The notes: generated by a model not told the origin, from the sequence alone. A stretch of 64,000 bases of DNA from Caldicellulosiruptoraceae bacterium PP1 (GCA_041320695.1 JBGGOQ010000001.1:1-64000), one strand, 5' to 3'. Positions 10,868-19,981 are shown, numbered from the stretch's first letter. Program-made: numbers and translations.

Positions 10868-12010
10868 ATGACCAAGATAAAGAAAAACAATGAAAATGAT
10901 ATTACAGAAAAAAATAAAGTAATCAATATTGAAGAAGCTTTTGAAGAGAAAAAAAATCAAGTTAGAGAGAAAGTTAGGGAAATAATTGAACTTGCAAAAA
11001 ACAAAGGTTTTTTGACCTTTTCAGAAATACAAGAACATTTTGAAAAATTTGAACTTGATCCACAGCAAATTGATAATATTTATGAAACATTAGAAAAAAT
11101 GGGTATAGATATAGTTGATGATAGAGTTGAGGATACAGAAAATCTCCAAGAAGATTTAGATTTGACGCTTCCAGAAGGTATAGGAATAGATGATCCTGTA
11201 AGAATGTATTTAAAAGAAATTGGTAAAATTCCACTATTAACTTCTGATGAAGAAATTGAACTAGCTAAAAAAATTGAAAAGGGAGATGAAGAAGCAAAAA
11301 GGAGATTAGCAGAAGCAAACCTAAGATTAGTTGTTAGCATTGCAAAGAGATATGTAGGAAGAGGTATGCTTTTTTTAGATTTAATTCAAGAAGGGAACCT
11401 CGGCTTATTAAAAGCTGTAGATAAATTTGATTATAGAAAAGGGTATAAGTTTTCGACCTATGCTACATGGTGGATTCGACAAGCTATAACAAGAGCAATA
11501 GCTGATCAGGCAAGAACAATCAGAATACCAGTTCATATGGTTGAAACAATAAATAAGCTTGTTAGAATATCAAGACAACTTCTTCAAGATAAAGGTAGAG
11601 AGCCTACTCCAGAAGAAATAGCAAAAGAAATGAATCTTCCAATAGAAAAAGTTAGGGAAATATTAAAAATTGCTCAAGAACCAGTTTCACTTGAAACTCC
11701 AATAGGTGAAGAAGAAGATAGCCATTTAGGTGATTTTATTCCTGATGATGATGCTCTAGCTCCTGCTGATGCAGCAGCTTACTCAATGCTTAAAGAACAA
11801 TTATTAGATGTTTTAGATTCATTAAATGAGAGAGAAAAAAAGGTTCTAAAACTTAGGTTTGGGCTTGAGGATGGAAGAGCAAGAACACTTGAAGAAGTAG
11901 GGAAAGAGTTTAATGTTACAAGAGAGCGAATTAGACAAATAGAGGCGAAAGCACTGAGAAAATTAAGGCATCCAAGTAGGAGTAAAAAGCTTAAAGATTT
12001 CTTAGAATAA
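10868..12010 (+). CDS. rpoD: housekeeping RNA polymerase sigma factor (sigma-A)
   Basis: The primary sigma factor directs RNA polymerase to TTGACA/TATAAT promoters, many of which are visible in this window. The 380 residues carry region 1.1 (about 30-95), region 1.2 ([16 protein letters not shown]), regions 2.1-2.4 including [16 protein letters not shown], and region 4.2 ending in [20 protein letters not shown]. Length and order are normal for Firmicutes. GGAGGG precedes the ATG and lies in the end of dnaG. A terminator follows the stop directly. Confidence 0.98.
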   Translation: MTKIKKNNENDITEKNKVINIEEAFEEKKNQVREKVREIIELAKNKGFLTFSEIQEHFEKFELDPQQIDNIYETLEKMGIDIVDDRVEDTENLQEDLDLTLPEGIGIDDPVRMYLKEIGKIPLLTSDEEIELAKKIEKGDEEAKRRLAEANLRLVVSIAKRYVGRGMLFLDLIQEGNLGLLKAVDKFDYRKGYKFSTYATWWIRQAITRAIADQARTIRIPVHMVETINKLVRISRQLLQDKGREPTPEEIAKEMNLPIEKVREILKIAQEPVSLETPIGEEEDSHLGDFIPDDDALAPADAAAYSMLKEQLLDVLDSLNEREKKVLKLRFGLEDGRARTLEEVGKEFNVTRERIRQIEAKALRKLRHPSRSKKLKDFLE

Positions 12011-12012
12011 TT

Positions 12013-12033
12013 AGCCCTTTTATAGGGCTTTTT
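12013..12033 (+). terminator. terminator after rpoD
   Basis: AGCCC-TTTTATA-GGGCT followed by a T-rich tract, two bases after the rpoD stop. Confidence 0.75.
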
Positions 12034-12042
12034 CTTTTTTAT

Positions 12043-12071
12043 TTGACTTTATTTAATTACTTGTATACAAT
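12043..12071 (+). promoter_or_regulatory. sigma-A promoter of typA
   Basis: TTGACT at 12043-12048, a 17-base spacer and TACAAT at 12066-12071, about 39 bases before the typA start. Confidence 0.75.
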
Positions 12072-12109
12072 TTATTTTGCACACATTTCAAAGGGGGATT
12101 AAATTATTA

Positions 12110-13939
12110 ATGACTGAATTTAGAGAAGATATTAGAAATATTGCAATAATTGCTCATGTTGATCATGGAAAAACAACACTTGTTGATGCAATGCTAAAAC
12201 AAGGTGGCGTTTTTAGAGAAAATCAAAATGTAGTTGAAAGAGTTCTTGACTCTAATGAATTGGAACGTGAAAAAGGGATAACCATAATGGCTAAAAATAC
12301 TGCCATTAATTATAAAGGAGTAAAGATTAATATTGTAGATACACCAGGACATGCAGACTTTGGAAGTGAAGTGGAAAGGGTATTGAAGATGGTTGATGGT
12401 GTACTACTTTTAGTTGATGCATTTGAAGGGCCAATGCCACAAACAAAGTTTGTTTTAAGAAAAGCCTTGCAGTTAAATTTAAAACCAGTTGTTGTTATTA
12501 ACAAAATTGATAGGCCAGATGCTAGACCATTTGATGTAATTGATAAGGTTTTAGAGCTATTTATTGAGTTAGGAGCTAATGATGAACAACTTGAATTTCC
12601 ATATATATTTGCTTCTGCAAAAGATGGAGTTGCAAAATATGAATTAAATGATGACAATAATGATTTAAAACCATTATTTGAAACAATAATAAAAAATATT
12701 CCAGCACCAATTAAAGATACTGATTCACCTTTACAAATGATTGTAACAACAATTGACTACGATAATTATATTGGAAGGATTGCAATTGGTAAGGTTGTAA
12801 GAGGTACTATCTTTATAAATCAACAAGTTGTTATTTGTACACCAACTGAAATTTTACAGAGAGTAAAGATTACGAAATTATTCCAATTTGAAGGTCTAAA
12901 AAGAGTTGAATGTTCTGAAGCATTTTCAGGTGATATTGTTTGTGTTGCAGGTATTGAGGGAATTAACATAGGGCAAACCATAGCTGATTCAGATAATCCA
13001 GAAGCCTTGCCATTTGTAAATATTGATGAGCCTACTATTTCAATGATTTTTTCAACTAATGACTCACCATTTGCTGGTAAAGAAGGACAATTTGTAACTT
13101 CAAGACATCTAAGAGAAAGACTGTTTAAAGAACTTGAAACTAACGTTGGGTTAAAAGTAGAAGAAACTGAAACTCCTGATGCTTTCAAAGTATCAGGTAG
13201 GGGAGAGTTACATCTTGCAATATTAATTGAAACAATGAGAAGGCAAGGCTATGAATTCCAAGTATCAAAGCCTAAAGTTATTACAAAAGAGGTAAATGGT
13301 GAATTTTTAGAGCCATTTGAATATTTGATTATTGATGTGCCTGAAGATTTTATGGGTGTTGTAATGGAAAAATTGGGGCCAAGAAGAGCTCAATTGCAGA
13401 ATATGACAATGCTTAATGATGGATTCTTAAGACTTGAATTTATCATTCCTGCAAGAGGCTTGATTGGATATAGAAATGAATTTTTAACAGATACAAAAGG
13501 TAATGGAATAATGAATCATATCTTTTATGATTATATGCCTTATGCTGGAGAGATTCCTGAAAGAAATAGAGGTGCTTTAGTAGCATTTGAGGCAGGAGAA
13601 GCAGTAACATATGGGTTGTACAATGCTCAAGAAAGAGGTAATCTGTTTATTGGTCCTGGTACTCAAGTTTATGAAGGTATGATAGTTGGCCAAAATTCAA
13701 GAATAGATGATGTTGTTGTAAATGTATGTAAGAAAAAGCATCTTACTAATATGCGTTCAGCAACAGCAGATGAGGCATTAAGACTTACACCTCCAATTGA
13801 ATTAAGCCTTGAAGAGTGCTTAGAGTTTTTGGCAGAAGATGAACTTTTAGAGGTTACACCCAAATCTTTAAGATTACGCAAGAAGATTTTAGATACTGAA
13901 ATGAGAAAAAAAGCTGAAGCAAAGGCAAAGAAGGAATAG
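12110..13939 (+). CDS. typA: ribosome-associated GTPase TypA/BipA
   Basis: TypA/BipA is a translational GTPase related to EF-G that helps ribosome assembly and stress or low-temperature growth. The G1 motif AHVDHGKTT, the switch regions (EREKGITI; DTPGHADFG) and NKID are all present. They are followed by beta-barrel, EF-G-like and BipA-specific C-terminal domains. I chose ATG 12110 (609 residues) because AAAGGGGG lies just upstream; the frame continues upstream to 12077 but without a ribosome site. The gene is monocistronic, with its own promoter and terminator. Confidence 0.96.
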   Translation: MTEFREDIRNIAIIAHVDHGKTTLVDAMLKQGGVFRENQNVVERVLDSNELEREKGITIMAKNTAINYKGVKINIVDTPGHADFGSEVERVLKMVDGVLLLVDAFEGPMPQTKFVLRKALQLNLKPVVVINKIDRPDARPFDVIDKVLELFIELGANDEQLEFPYIFASAKDGVAKYELNDDNNDLKPLFETIIKNIPAPIKDTDSPLQMIVTTIDYDNYIGRIAIGKVVRGTIFINQQVVICTPTEILQRVKITKLFQFEGLKRVECSEAFSGDIVCVAGIEGINIGQTIADSDNPEALPFVNIDEPTISMIFSTNDSPFAGKEGQFVTSRHLRERLFKELETNVGLKVEETETPDAFKVSGRGELHLAILIETMRRQGYEFQVSKPKVITKEVNGEFLEPFEYLIIDVPEDFMGVVMEKLGPRRAQLQNMTMLNDGFLRLEFIIPARGLIGYRNEFLTDTKGNGIMNHIFYDYMPYAGEIPERNRGALVAFEAGEAVTYGLYNAQERGNLFIGPGTQVYEGMIVGQNSRIDDVVVNVCKKKHLTNMRSATADEALRLTPPIELSLEECLEFLAEDELLEVTPKSLRLRKKILDTEMRKKAEAKAKKE

Positions 13940-13975
13940 GAAGGGTTTTTCATAAAACTCTTCTTATTATTTTAT
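13940..13975 (+). terminator. terminator after typA
   Basis: GAAGGGTTTT-TCAT-AAAACTCTTC (one G-U pair) followed by a T/A-rich tract, directly after the typA stop. Confidence 0.65.
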
Positions 13976-14008
13976 TAAGTATTTATTAAGTATAATATTT
14001 AAAATTGA

Positions 14009-14224
14009 GATATAAATAATTTTATTATACATTATAATACTGAAGATTTTCTCAAAGAAATGATTAAAGTGAGTGAAGAATGTTATAGAGTATTAAAAAA
14101 AGGAAAATACTGTGCAATTCTTATTGGTGATACACGAAAAAAAGGACATATAATTCCACTTGGTTTTAGTGTAATGGATATTTTGTTAATTGCACATGAG
14201 TATTTATTTATTTTTAAAAAATAA
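14009..14224 (+). pseudogene. C-terminal remnant of a DNA (N6-adenine/N4-cytosine) methylase
   Basis: This 71-codon open stretch has no start codon or ribosome site and is preceded by a TGA in frame. Its translation includes IIHYNTEDFL, then EECYRVLKKGKYCAILIGDT and RKKGHIIPLGFSVMD. This resembles the end of site-specific DNA methyltransferases of the N6_N4_Mtase type, just after the catalytic (D/S)PPY segment, which is missing together with everything N-terminal. It ends in LFIFKK and a stop, so the extreme C-terminus also looks altered. It is a dead fragment between typA and mltG with its own downstream terminator. The rest of 13976-14334 holds nothing else I recognise apart from the mltG promoter region. 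Confidence 0.65.
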
Positions 14225-14244
14225 ATTATACAGATTATTATTAA

Positions 14245-14278
14245 AGTTCATCATTCATTGATGAACTATTATTTTTTT
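14245..14278 (+). terminator. terminator after the methylase remnant
   Basis: Perfect 9-bp stem AGTTCATCA-TTCAT-TGATGAACT followed by a T-rich tract. Confidence 0.75.
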
Positions 14279-14334
14279 AAATATACTTGAATATGATATA
14301 ATTTATTTGATGTTTTTATGTGAGGTAATTGCTT

Positions 14335-15339
14335 ATGAAAAAAATAAAAAAGAAAAAATTAATGTATTTATTTTGTTTTACACTATTAATTTTCTTTTTC
14401 TCGATTATATATTTTTATTTTTTATCTAATAGAAATACAATAAATACTTATATAGAAATACCACAAGATACATCAGCGAAAAAGGTAGCCCAGATTTTGG
14501 AAGATAAAGGTATTATTAAAAATAAATATATATTTTTATTATATCTTAAATTTAACAAATATAAGATCGCTGCAGGTAAATATTATCTTTCTAACAAAAT
14601 GAGCCTAAAAAAAATTTGTGAAGAGCTACAAAAAGGTATTGTTTATAAAAAGACAATTAAGTTCACAATTCCTGAGGGATTTACAGTTATTGATATTGCA
14701 AAAAGATTAGATATGCTTGGTATTGTGAAAAAAGAGGATTTTATAAATGAAATCAAGAAAGGTGATATTGATTTTAAATATAAGTTTATTGGAAAAAATG
14801 TTTTATATCCATATGAAGGATACTTATTTCCTGATACTTATGAAGTTTATCCTAATACTTCAGCCAAAGATATTATTATTATGATGTTAAATAGATTTAC
14901 ACAAGTATATGAAAGTATTAAGCAATTTAAAAAAACAAATTTGGACCTAAAAAGTACAGTTATTTTAGCATCAATTGTTGAAAAAGAAGCAAAGTATGAC
15001 AGTGAAAGAAGTCTTATTGCAGGGGTTTTTCTTAATAGATTAAATAAAAATATTAAGTTAGAAAGTTGTGCAACAGTAGAATATTTACTACCAAAGCATA
15101 AAGAAGTTTTGACTTATAATGATTTAAAAATAGATTCATATTATAATACATATAAATACAATGGTTTACCACCGTCAGCAATATCTAACCCTGGCAAAAA
15201 AAGCTTATTGTCTGCATTAAATCCCCAAAAGACTGATTATTTATACTTTGTTCTTAAAAAAAATGGATATCACCATTTTAGTAAAACGTATAAAGAACAT
15301 TTGGAATTCCAAAAACAGAATGAAGGAGAAAAACAATAA
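14335..15339 (+). CDS. mltG: endolytic peptidoglycan transglycosylase MltG (YceG-like)
   Basis: MltG cleaves nascent glycan strands at the membrane and sets their length. The 334-residue protein has a basic N-terminus, one membrane segment (about residues 8-30), a LysM-like segment and the YceG core. The core includes ILASIVEKEAKYDSER, which holds the catalytic Glu, and SCATVEYLL. I chose ATG 14335 because GAGG at 14322-14325 is 9 bases away; the in-frame TTG at 14329 is too close. A TGATATAAT extended -10 lies near 14296. It overlaps the next gene by TAATG and heads the conserved mltG-trmR-trhP operon (yrrL-yrrM-yrrN/O in Bacillus). Confidence 0.92.
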   Translation: MKKIKKKKLMYLFCFTLLIFFFSIIYFYFLSNRNTINTYIEIPQDTSAKKVAQILEDKGIIKNKYIFLLYLKFNKYKIAAGKYYLSNKMSLKKICEELQKGIVYKKTIKFTIPEGFTVIDIAKRLDMLGIVKKEDFINEIKKGDIDFKYKFIGKNVLYPYEGYLFPDTYEVYPNTSAKDIIIMMLNRFTQVYESIKQFKKTNLDLKSTVILASIVEKEAKYDSERSLIAGVFLNRLNKNIKLESCATVEYLLPKHKEVLTYNDLKIDSYYNTYKYNGLPPSAISNPGKKSLLSALNPQKTDYLYFVLKKNGYHHFSKTYKEHLEFQKQNEGEKQ

Positions 15340-15995
15340 TGGATTTAAGTCAAGATATTTTAAACAGCTTTATTCGAAATAATTTATATTCCATTAACCC
15401 ATTATTAGAAAAAATGGAACATTACTCAAAAATAAACAATGTTCCAATTGTTGCAAAAGAGGTTTCACGATTACTATATATTTTAACAATGTTAAAAAAA
15501 CCTGAGCGTATTTTAGAAATTGGCACTGCAATTGGTTATTCAACTTTATCCATGTTTTATGGTTATAAAAATACCCAAATTATTACTATTGAACGTGATT
15601 TTGATATGGTAATAAAGGCTAAAGAGTTTTTTAAAAAGGCAAATGCAATTGATAATATCCATGTAATTGGTGCAGAAGCAGAAGAAGCACTAAAATCAAT
15701 AGATGGTAATTTTGATTTGGTGTTTATTGATGCTGCAAAAGCTCAGTATATTGAATTTTTCAATTTAGTAAAAGATAAACTTAATGACAATTCAATTATT
15801 ATTTGTGATAATGTTTTGTATCGTGGTATGGTTTTGGGCAAAAAATATTTACAAAGAAGAATGGTAACCATTGCTAAAAGAATGGACAAATTTATCAAAA
15901 TGGTATTAGAAGATAAGCAATTTATATCTACTTTATTACCAGTTAGCGATGGCATATTAATTTCAATAAAGGCAAGTAATGTGGAGGGAATTTAA
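15339..15995 (+). CDS. trmR: tRNA 5-hydroxyuridine methyltransferase (TrmR), O-methyltransferase family
   Basis: This 218-residue class I SAM methyltransferase of the catechol-O-methyltransferase-like family has RILEIGTAIGYSTLSM as the SAM-binding loop and DLVFIDAAKAQY as the metal/substrate motif. In Bacillus the homologue YrrM (TrmR) methylates 5-hydroxyuridine at tRNA position 34 to 5-methoxyuridine. It sits next to the hydroxylation gene trhP in the same order as in Bacillus, which makes this assignment firmer than the fold alone. tRNA-Val(UAC) in this window is a plausible substrate. Its ATG overlaps the mltG stop. Confidence 0.85.
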   Translation: MDLSQDILNSFIRNNLYSINPLLEKMEHYSKINNVPIVAKEVSRLLYILTMLKKPERILEIGTAIGYSTLSMFYGYKNTQIITIERDFDMVIKAKEFFKKANAIDNIHVIGAEAEEALKSIDGNFDLVFIDAAKAQYIEFFNLVKDKLNDNSIIICDNVLYRGMVLGKKYLQRRMVTIAKRMDKFIKMVLEDKQFISTLLPVSDGILISIKASNVEGI

Positions 15996-17219
15996 GTGGA
16001 GATAAAAAAACTAGAATTATTAGCACCAGCAGGTGATTTAGAAAAACTAAAGGTTGCAGTTCTTTATGGAGCTGATGCTGTATATATTGGCGGGAAAAGC
16101 TTTGGGCTTAGAAAGAATGCAGGAAATTTTTCTTATGAAGATATGGCTGAAGCAGTAGAATTTGCACATAAATATGGAAAAAAGATATATATAACTGCAA
16201 ATATTTTTGCCCATAACAATGATATAGATAAATTAGATAATTTTTTAGAAACAATAAAAGAATTAAAATTTGACGGAATTATTGTTTCAGATCTTGGAAT
16301 ATTTAAAAAAGCTATTAAAACAGGAATTCCAGTTCATATAAGCACTCAAGCAAATACCACAAATTACCAATCAGCTTTATTTTGGTATGAGCTTGGAGCA
16401 AAAAGGGTTGTTTTAGCTCGTGAATTAAGTTTAGAAGAAATTAAAGAAATAAGAGACAAAACACCTAAAGATTTAGAAATTGAGGCATTTGTTCATGGTG
16501 CTTTATGTATTTCTTACTCTGGAAGATGCTTTTTAAGTAACTACATGACATATAGAGATGCAAATTTAGGTGATTGTGCACATCCATGTAGATATAAATA
16601 TTATGTTGTTGAGGAAAAAAGACCAAATCAATATTTCCCTATAATAGAAAATGAGACAGGAACTTATATATTCAATTCAAAAGATTTATGTATGATTGAA
16701 TATATTGATAAGTTAGTTTTCTCAGGTATTGATAGCTTTAAGATTGAAGGAAGAATGAAAAGTAGCTTTTATATTGCAACAGTTGTGAGCAACTATAGGA
16801 AGGCCATAGATAAATTTATAAAAGATCCATATAATTTTGCTCCCGAAGAAGAGTGGCTTATTGAAATAGCTAAATGTAGCCATAGAAGTTATACGACAAA
16901 CTTCTACTTTGGTAAACCTAACCAAAATGATTATAAATATGAGTCAAGCCAATATATAAGAGAATATGATTTTGTTGGTATTGTAAAGGATATTATAAAT
17001 GAAAATTTTGCAATTGTTGAGCAACGAAACAGATTTTTTAAGGGTGATTTAGTTGAGGTTATGCTTCCTGATGGAACCTATTTTGAACAAACTATTGATT
17101 TCATTGAAGACCAAGATGGAAATCAAATTGATGTTTGTCCTCATCCACAACAATTAGTAAAAATAAGATTTGATAAAAAAGTAACACAATATGCAATGTT
17201 AAGAAAAAAATCTGAATAA
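15996..17219 (+). CDS. trhP: tRNA 5-hydroxyuridine synthase component, U32 peptidase family
   Basis: This 407-residue protein is of the U32 'peptidase' family (YrrN/YrrO, YegQ), now known to take part in prephenate-dependent hydroxylation of uridine 34 in tRNA. The N-terminal ELLAPAGDLEKLKVAVLYGADAVY pattern opens the TIM-like domain. The Cys cluster (CISYSGRCF, then GDCAHPCRY) fits the four Fe-S ligands of the family. The start is GTG at 15996, directly after the trmR stop, with GGAGGG inside trmR. Bacillus has two adjacent copies (trhP1, trhP2); here only one is present. Confidence 0.85.
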   Translation: MEIKKLELLAPAGDLEKLKVAVLYGADAVYIGGKSFGLRKNAGNFSYEDMAEAVEFAHKYGKKIYITANIFAHNNDIDKLDNFLETIKELKFDGIIVSDLGIFKKAIKTGIPVHISTQANTTNYQSALFWYELGAKRVVLARELSLEEIKEIRDKTPKDLEIEAFVHGALCISYSGRCFLSNYMTYRDANLGDCAHPCRYKYYVVEEKRPNQYFPIIENETGTYIFNSKDLCMIEYIDKLVFSGIDSFKIEGRMKSSFYIATVVSNYRKAIDKFIKDPYNFAPEEEWLIEIAKCSHRSYTTNFYFGKPNQNDYKYESSQYIREYDFVGIVKDIINENFAIVEQRNRFFKGDLVEVMLPDGTYFEQTIDFIEDQDGNQIDVCPHPQQLVKIRFDKKVTQYAMLRKKSE

Positions 17220-17296
17220 ATTTTAAATGGACATGCAACAAAATTGCAAAAATAGAATATAATTGTAATTGGAGCCCTTATTAAAGATGATTTTTA

Positions 17297-17941
17297 ATGT
17301 ATTTTATAAAAAATGGAGCAAGTTTTCCTCAGCCTTTATCAGAAGAAGAAGAAAAGAAATATTTAGAATTAATGTGGGCGGGGGATATTGGAGCAAGAAA
17401 TATTTTAATTGAGAAAAATCTAAGATTAGTAGCTCATATAGCAAAAAAATATACGTCTACTTTTCCTAATATATGCGAAGATATAATTTCTGTTGGAACA
17501 ATTGGACTCATAAAAGCCATTGAATCTTTTTCAAATAATAAAAAAACACGACTTTCAACATATGCTGCAAAATGCATTGATAATGAAATTTTAATGTTTT
17601 TGAGACAAAACAAGAAATTTAATTTACAGGTTTCATTAAATGACCCTATTGGAATTGATAAGGATGGTAATGAAATAACTTTGATGGATGTTATTCAAAA
17701 TGAAGATAATGATGTTGATGAGGCTGTTGATATAAAAATACTTCTTAAGAAACTTTCAGGAAAACTTAAAAATGTATTAAAAGGACGAGAAAAAAAGGTT
17801 ATTGAACTAAGATATGGTCTTTGTGATAATCAAGAAAAAACACAAATAGAGGTTGCAAATATACTTGGAATTTCAAGATCTTATGTATCCCGAATTGAAA
17901 AGAAGGCATTAAAAAAGCTTTATAATGAGCTTCAAATGTAA
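17297..17941 (+). CDS. sigK: mother-cell sporulation sigma factor SigK, without pro-sequence
   Basis: The protein has 214 residues with sigma regions 2 and 4. FPQPLSEEEEKKYLELM, NLRLVAHIAKKY, LSTYAAKCIDNEIL and SRSYVSRIEKKALKKL match SigK rather than SigE. SigK drives late mother-cell genes (coat, cortex). The ORF opens with MYFIKNGASFPQPLS, the point where mature Bacillus SigK begins, and an in-frame TGA at 17288 excludes a contiguous N-terminal pro-sequence. No good ribosome site precedes the ATG; the nearest GGAG (17271) is about 22 bases away. There is no skin-like interruption. Clostridioides difficile is a known case of SigK made without a pro-sequence. The gene stands alone. Confidence 0.85.
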   Translation: MYFIKNGASFPQPLSEEEEKKYLELMWAGDIGARNILIEKNLRLVAHIAKKYTSTFPNICEDIISVGTIGLIKAIESFSNNKKTRLSTYAAKCIDNEILMFLRQNKKFNLQVSLNDPIGIDKDGNEITLMDVIQNEDNDVDEAVDIKILLKKLSGKLKNVLKGREKKVIELRYGLCDNQEKTQIEVANILGISRSYVSRIEKKALKKLYNELQM

Positions 17942-17966
17942 GCATAATTTATATTTTTTAAAAAAG

Positions 17967-18007
17967 AAGCTACAGCTATTGATTCAATATAGCTAGTAGC
18001 TTTTTTT
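17967..18007 (+). terminator. terminator after sigK
   Basis: Hairpin AAGCTACAGCTAT / ATAGCTAGTAGCTT (one bulged A) with a TTTTTTT tract. Confidence 0.8.
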
Positions 18008-18089
18008 ATTTGTACTCATTTTAAATTGTACATAATATATAAAAAATAAAATATTATTTATTAAAAATATGAAAATATCTAATAATATA

Positions 18090-18118
18090 TTGACATTATT
18101 TTATATTAAATTTATAAT
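18090..18118 (+). promoter_or_regulatory. consensus sigma-A promoter of fruR-fruK
   Basis: Exact TTGACA (18090-18095), a 17-base spacer and exact TATAAT (18113-18118). Transcription should start near 18125, at the beginning of the repeated operator-like units. Such a strong promoter fits repressor control. Confidence 0.85.
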
Positions 18119-18126
18119 CAATAGTA

Positions 18127-18180
18127 AGCATAAAAAATCATAAATGAGCATACGAATAATCATAAATAAGCATTATTGAT
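18127..18180 (+). promoter_or_regulatory. direct repeats, probable FruR operator
   Basis: Three successive units begin with AGCAT: 18127-18146, 18147-18168 and 18169 onward. The first two share AGCATA...AATCATAAAT with a period of 20-22 bases, about two helical turns. They lie between the consensus promoter and the fruR start. DeoR-family repressors commonly bind direct repeats, so autoregulation is the likely purpose. Confidence 0.6.
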
Positions 18181-18203
18181 ATTTATCAGGGAGCATGATT
18201 ATT

Positions 18204-18971
18204 ATGTTTGAAGAAGAAAGAAAACAAAAAATCGTCCAATATGTTCAAGAACATTTAAGGGCATCTGTTCAAGAGTTAAGTTATTTATTTAATGTTTCAG
18301 AATCAACTATAAGGCGTGATCTTAAAGAATTAGAAGATGCAAAACTAATTAAAAGAACACATGGTGGAGCTGTTAGTTTAGAAAGTGTAAACTTTGAGCC
18401 AACATTTATTGAAAAAGAAGATAAATTTAAAAATGAAAAGGAAAAAATAGCTAAAAAAGCTTCTGAATTTATTCAAAAAGGCGATACTATTTTAATAGAT
18501 TCAGGGACAACAACATTATATCTTGCAAAAGAACTTAAAAAAGTATCTGATATAACTGTTGTAACCAACTCAATTATTATTGCTTACGAACTACAAACTC
18601 AAGATAATATAGAGATTGTAATAATTGGAGGAACTCTTAGAAAAAACACACGAGCTTTGGTCGGACCTATATCAGAATATGCATTAAATATGCTTAGAGT
18701 TGATAAAGCATTTATTGCAACAAATGGTATTGATGTTGAAGAAGGGTTGACTACACCTAACATTATTGAGGCAGCTACAAAGAGAAAAATGATTGAAATA
18801 TCTAAAGAAACAATTTTGCTTGCTGACCATAGTAAAGTAGGCAAAGTTTCTTTTGCACAATTTGCTGATATCTCAGATATTGATAAATGGGTTACTGATG
18901 AAAAAGTTGAAGCTAACATAATAAGCAGAATTGAAAATAAAGGAACAACTATATATATAGCAAATTATTAG
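18204..18971 (+). CDS. fruR: DeoR-family transcriptional repressor of fructose utilisation
   Basis: This 255-residue repressor has the N-terminal DeoR helix-turn-helix (ASVQELSYLFNVSESTIRRD, then ELEDAKLIKRTHGGAV). The C-terminal sugar-phosphate-sensing domain contains DSGTTTLYLAKEL and ADHSKVGK. It lies 10 bases before fruK, so it is most likely the fructose-1-phosphate-responsive repressor of that operon; the effector is inferred. I chose ATG 18204 because GGGAG at 18189-18193 is 10 bases away, whereas the upstream ATG at 18195 would have no spacing. Confidence 0.85.
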   Translation: MFEEERKQKIVQYVQEHLRASVQELSYLFNVSESTIRRDLKELEDAKLIKRTHGGAVSLESVNFEPTFIEKEDKFKNEKEKIAKKASEFIQKGDTILIDSGTTTLYLAKELKKVSDITVVTNSIIIAYELQTQDNIEIVIIGGTLRKNTRALVGPISEYALNMLRVDKAFIATNGIDVEEGLTTPNIIEAATKRKMIEISKETILLADHSKVGKVSFAQFADISDIDKWVTDEKVEANIISRIENKGTTIYIANY

Positions 18972-18981
18972 GAGGATAATA

Positions 18982-19929
18982 GTGAAACATATATTAACTG
19001 TTACATTAAACCCAGCTATTGATAAAACAATTACTTTAGAGAAATTTAACTTAGGTACACTAAATAGAGTGAAAGAAATTAAAATTGATCCTGGCGGAAA
19101 AGGAATAAATGTTGCAAAAGTTCTTAAAAAGTTTGGAATGAATGTTTTAGCAACAGGATTGATAGCAGGTAAACAGGGGCAATTGTTATTAGACTACTTA
19201 AACAAAGCTAATATTAATAATGATTTTTTTATAATAGAAGGTGAAACTCGAACAAATATAAAGATATTTGATGAACATACAAGTACAATTACAGAAATAA
19301 ATGAACAAGGATTTTATGTAAATGAAAAAGATATAGAAAAGTTTATTGATAAATTTACTAAACTACTTGATAACACATCTTTGTTAATATTAAGCGGCAG
19401 TTTGCCACTAGGATTAGACAGTAAAATTTATTATGAATTAATTCAAATTGCAAATAAAAAAGGTGTATATACAATTCTTGACGCAGATGGTGACGCTTTA
19501 AGATATGGTATTAATGGTATACCATATGCTATAAAACCTAATATAAATGAATTAAACGGACTATTTAATGTAAACTTACAAGATAGTAGAGATATTATAA
19601 AAGTTTCAAAACAACTTATTGAGTTAGGGATAAAAATTATTCTTGTTTCTAATAGCGAAAAAGGAGCATATTTAATTACAACAGCCAATGCTTACAAAAT
19701 AAATACATTTAGAATTGACTGCAAAAGTTCGGTTGGAGCTGGTGATTCAATGGTTGCTACACTTGCCTATTGCTTAATTAATAACTTTAATATTTTTGAA
19801 ATAGCTAAATGGGTTACTGCTGCTGGAACAATAACTGCATCAAAACCTGGGACTGAGGTTTGTTCTATTGAAGAAGTAAAAAAATCTTTAGACTTGATTA
19901 ATGTCGAAGATTTGTCATGTTGGTTATAG
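18982..19929 (+). CDS. fruK: 1-phosphofructokinase (PfkB family)
   Basis: FruK phosphorylates fructose-1-phosphate, the product of the fructose PTS, to fructose-1,6-bisphosphate. The 315-residue protein has the PfkB features: an early NPAIDKT and GGKGINVAKVL substrate region, and the ATP/anion-hole motif VGAGDSMVA with the catalytic Asp. The start is GTG at 18982 with AGGAGG upstream. It follows fruR closely, but the expected fruA transporter gene after it has collapsed to a 58-codon remnant, so the source of fructose-1-phosphate in this cell is unclear. Confidence 0.9.
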   Translation: MKHILTVTLNPAIDKTITLEKFNLGTLNRVKEIKIDPGGKGINVAKVLKKFGMNVLATGLIAGKQGQLLLDYLNKANINNDFFIIEGETRTNIKIFDEHTSTITEINEQGFYVNEKDIEKFIDKFTKLLDNTSLLILSGSLPLGLDSKIYYELIQIANKKGVYTILDADGDALRYGINGIPYAIKPNINELNGLFNVNLQDSRDIIKVSKQLIELGIKIILVSNSEKGAYLITTANAYKINTFRIDCKSSVGAGDSMVATLAYCLINNFNIFEIAKWVTAAGTITASKPGTEVCSIEEVKKSLDLINVEDLSCWL

Positions 19930-19981
19930 CTCTTAATAATTTTTTAAGGTTTATCTTATAATAAATTGGGAGGTTGTGAAT

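Noticed and set aside
11080-11340. Minus-strand frames opposite rpoD, typA, hppA and other genes
   Set aside because: Shadow frames of conserved genes, without ribosome sites or domain-like sequence.
17220-17296. Skin-like element or split 5' part of sigK
   Set aside because: Only 77 bases separate trhP and sigK; there is no recombinase gene and no frame encoding a hydrophobic pro-sequence.
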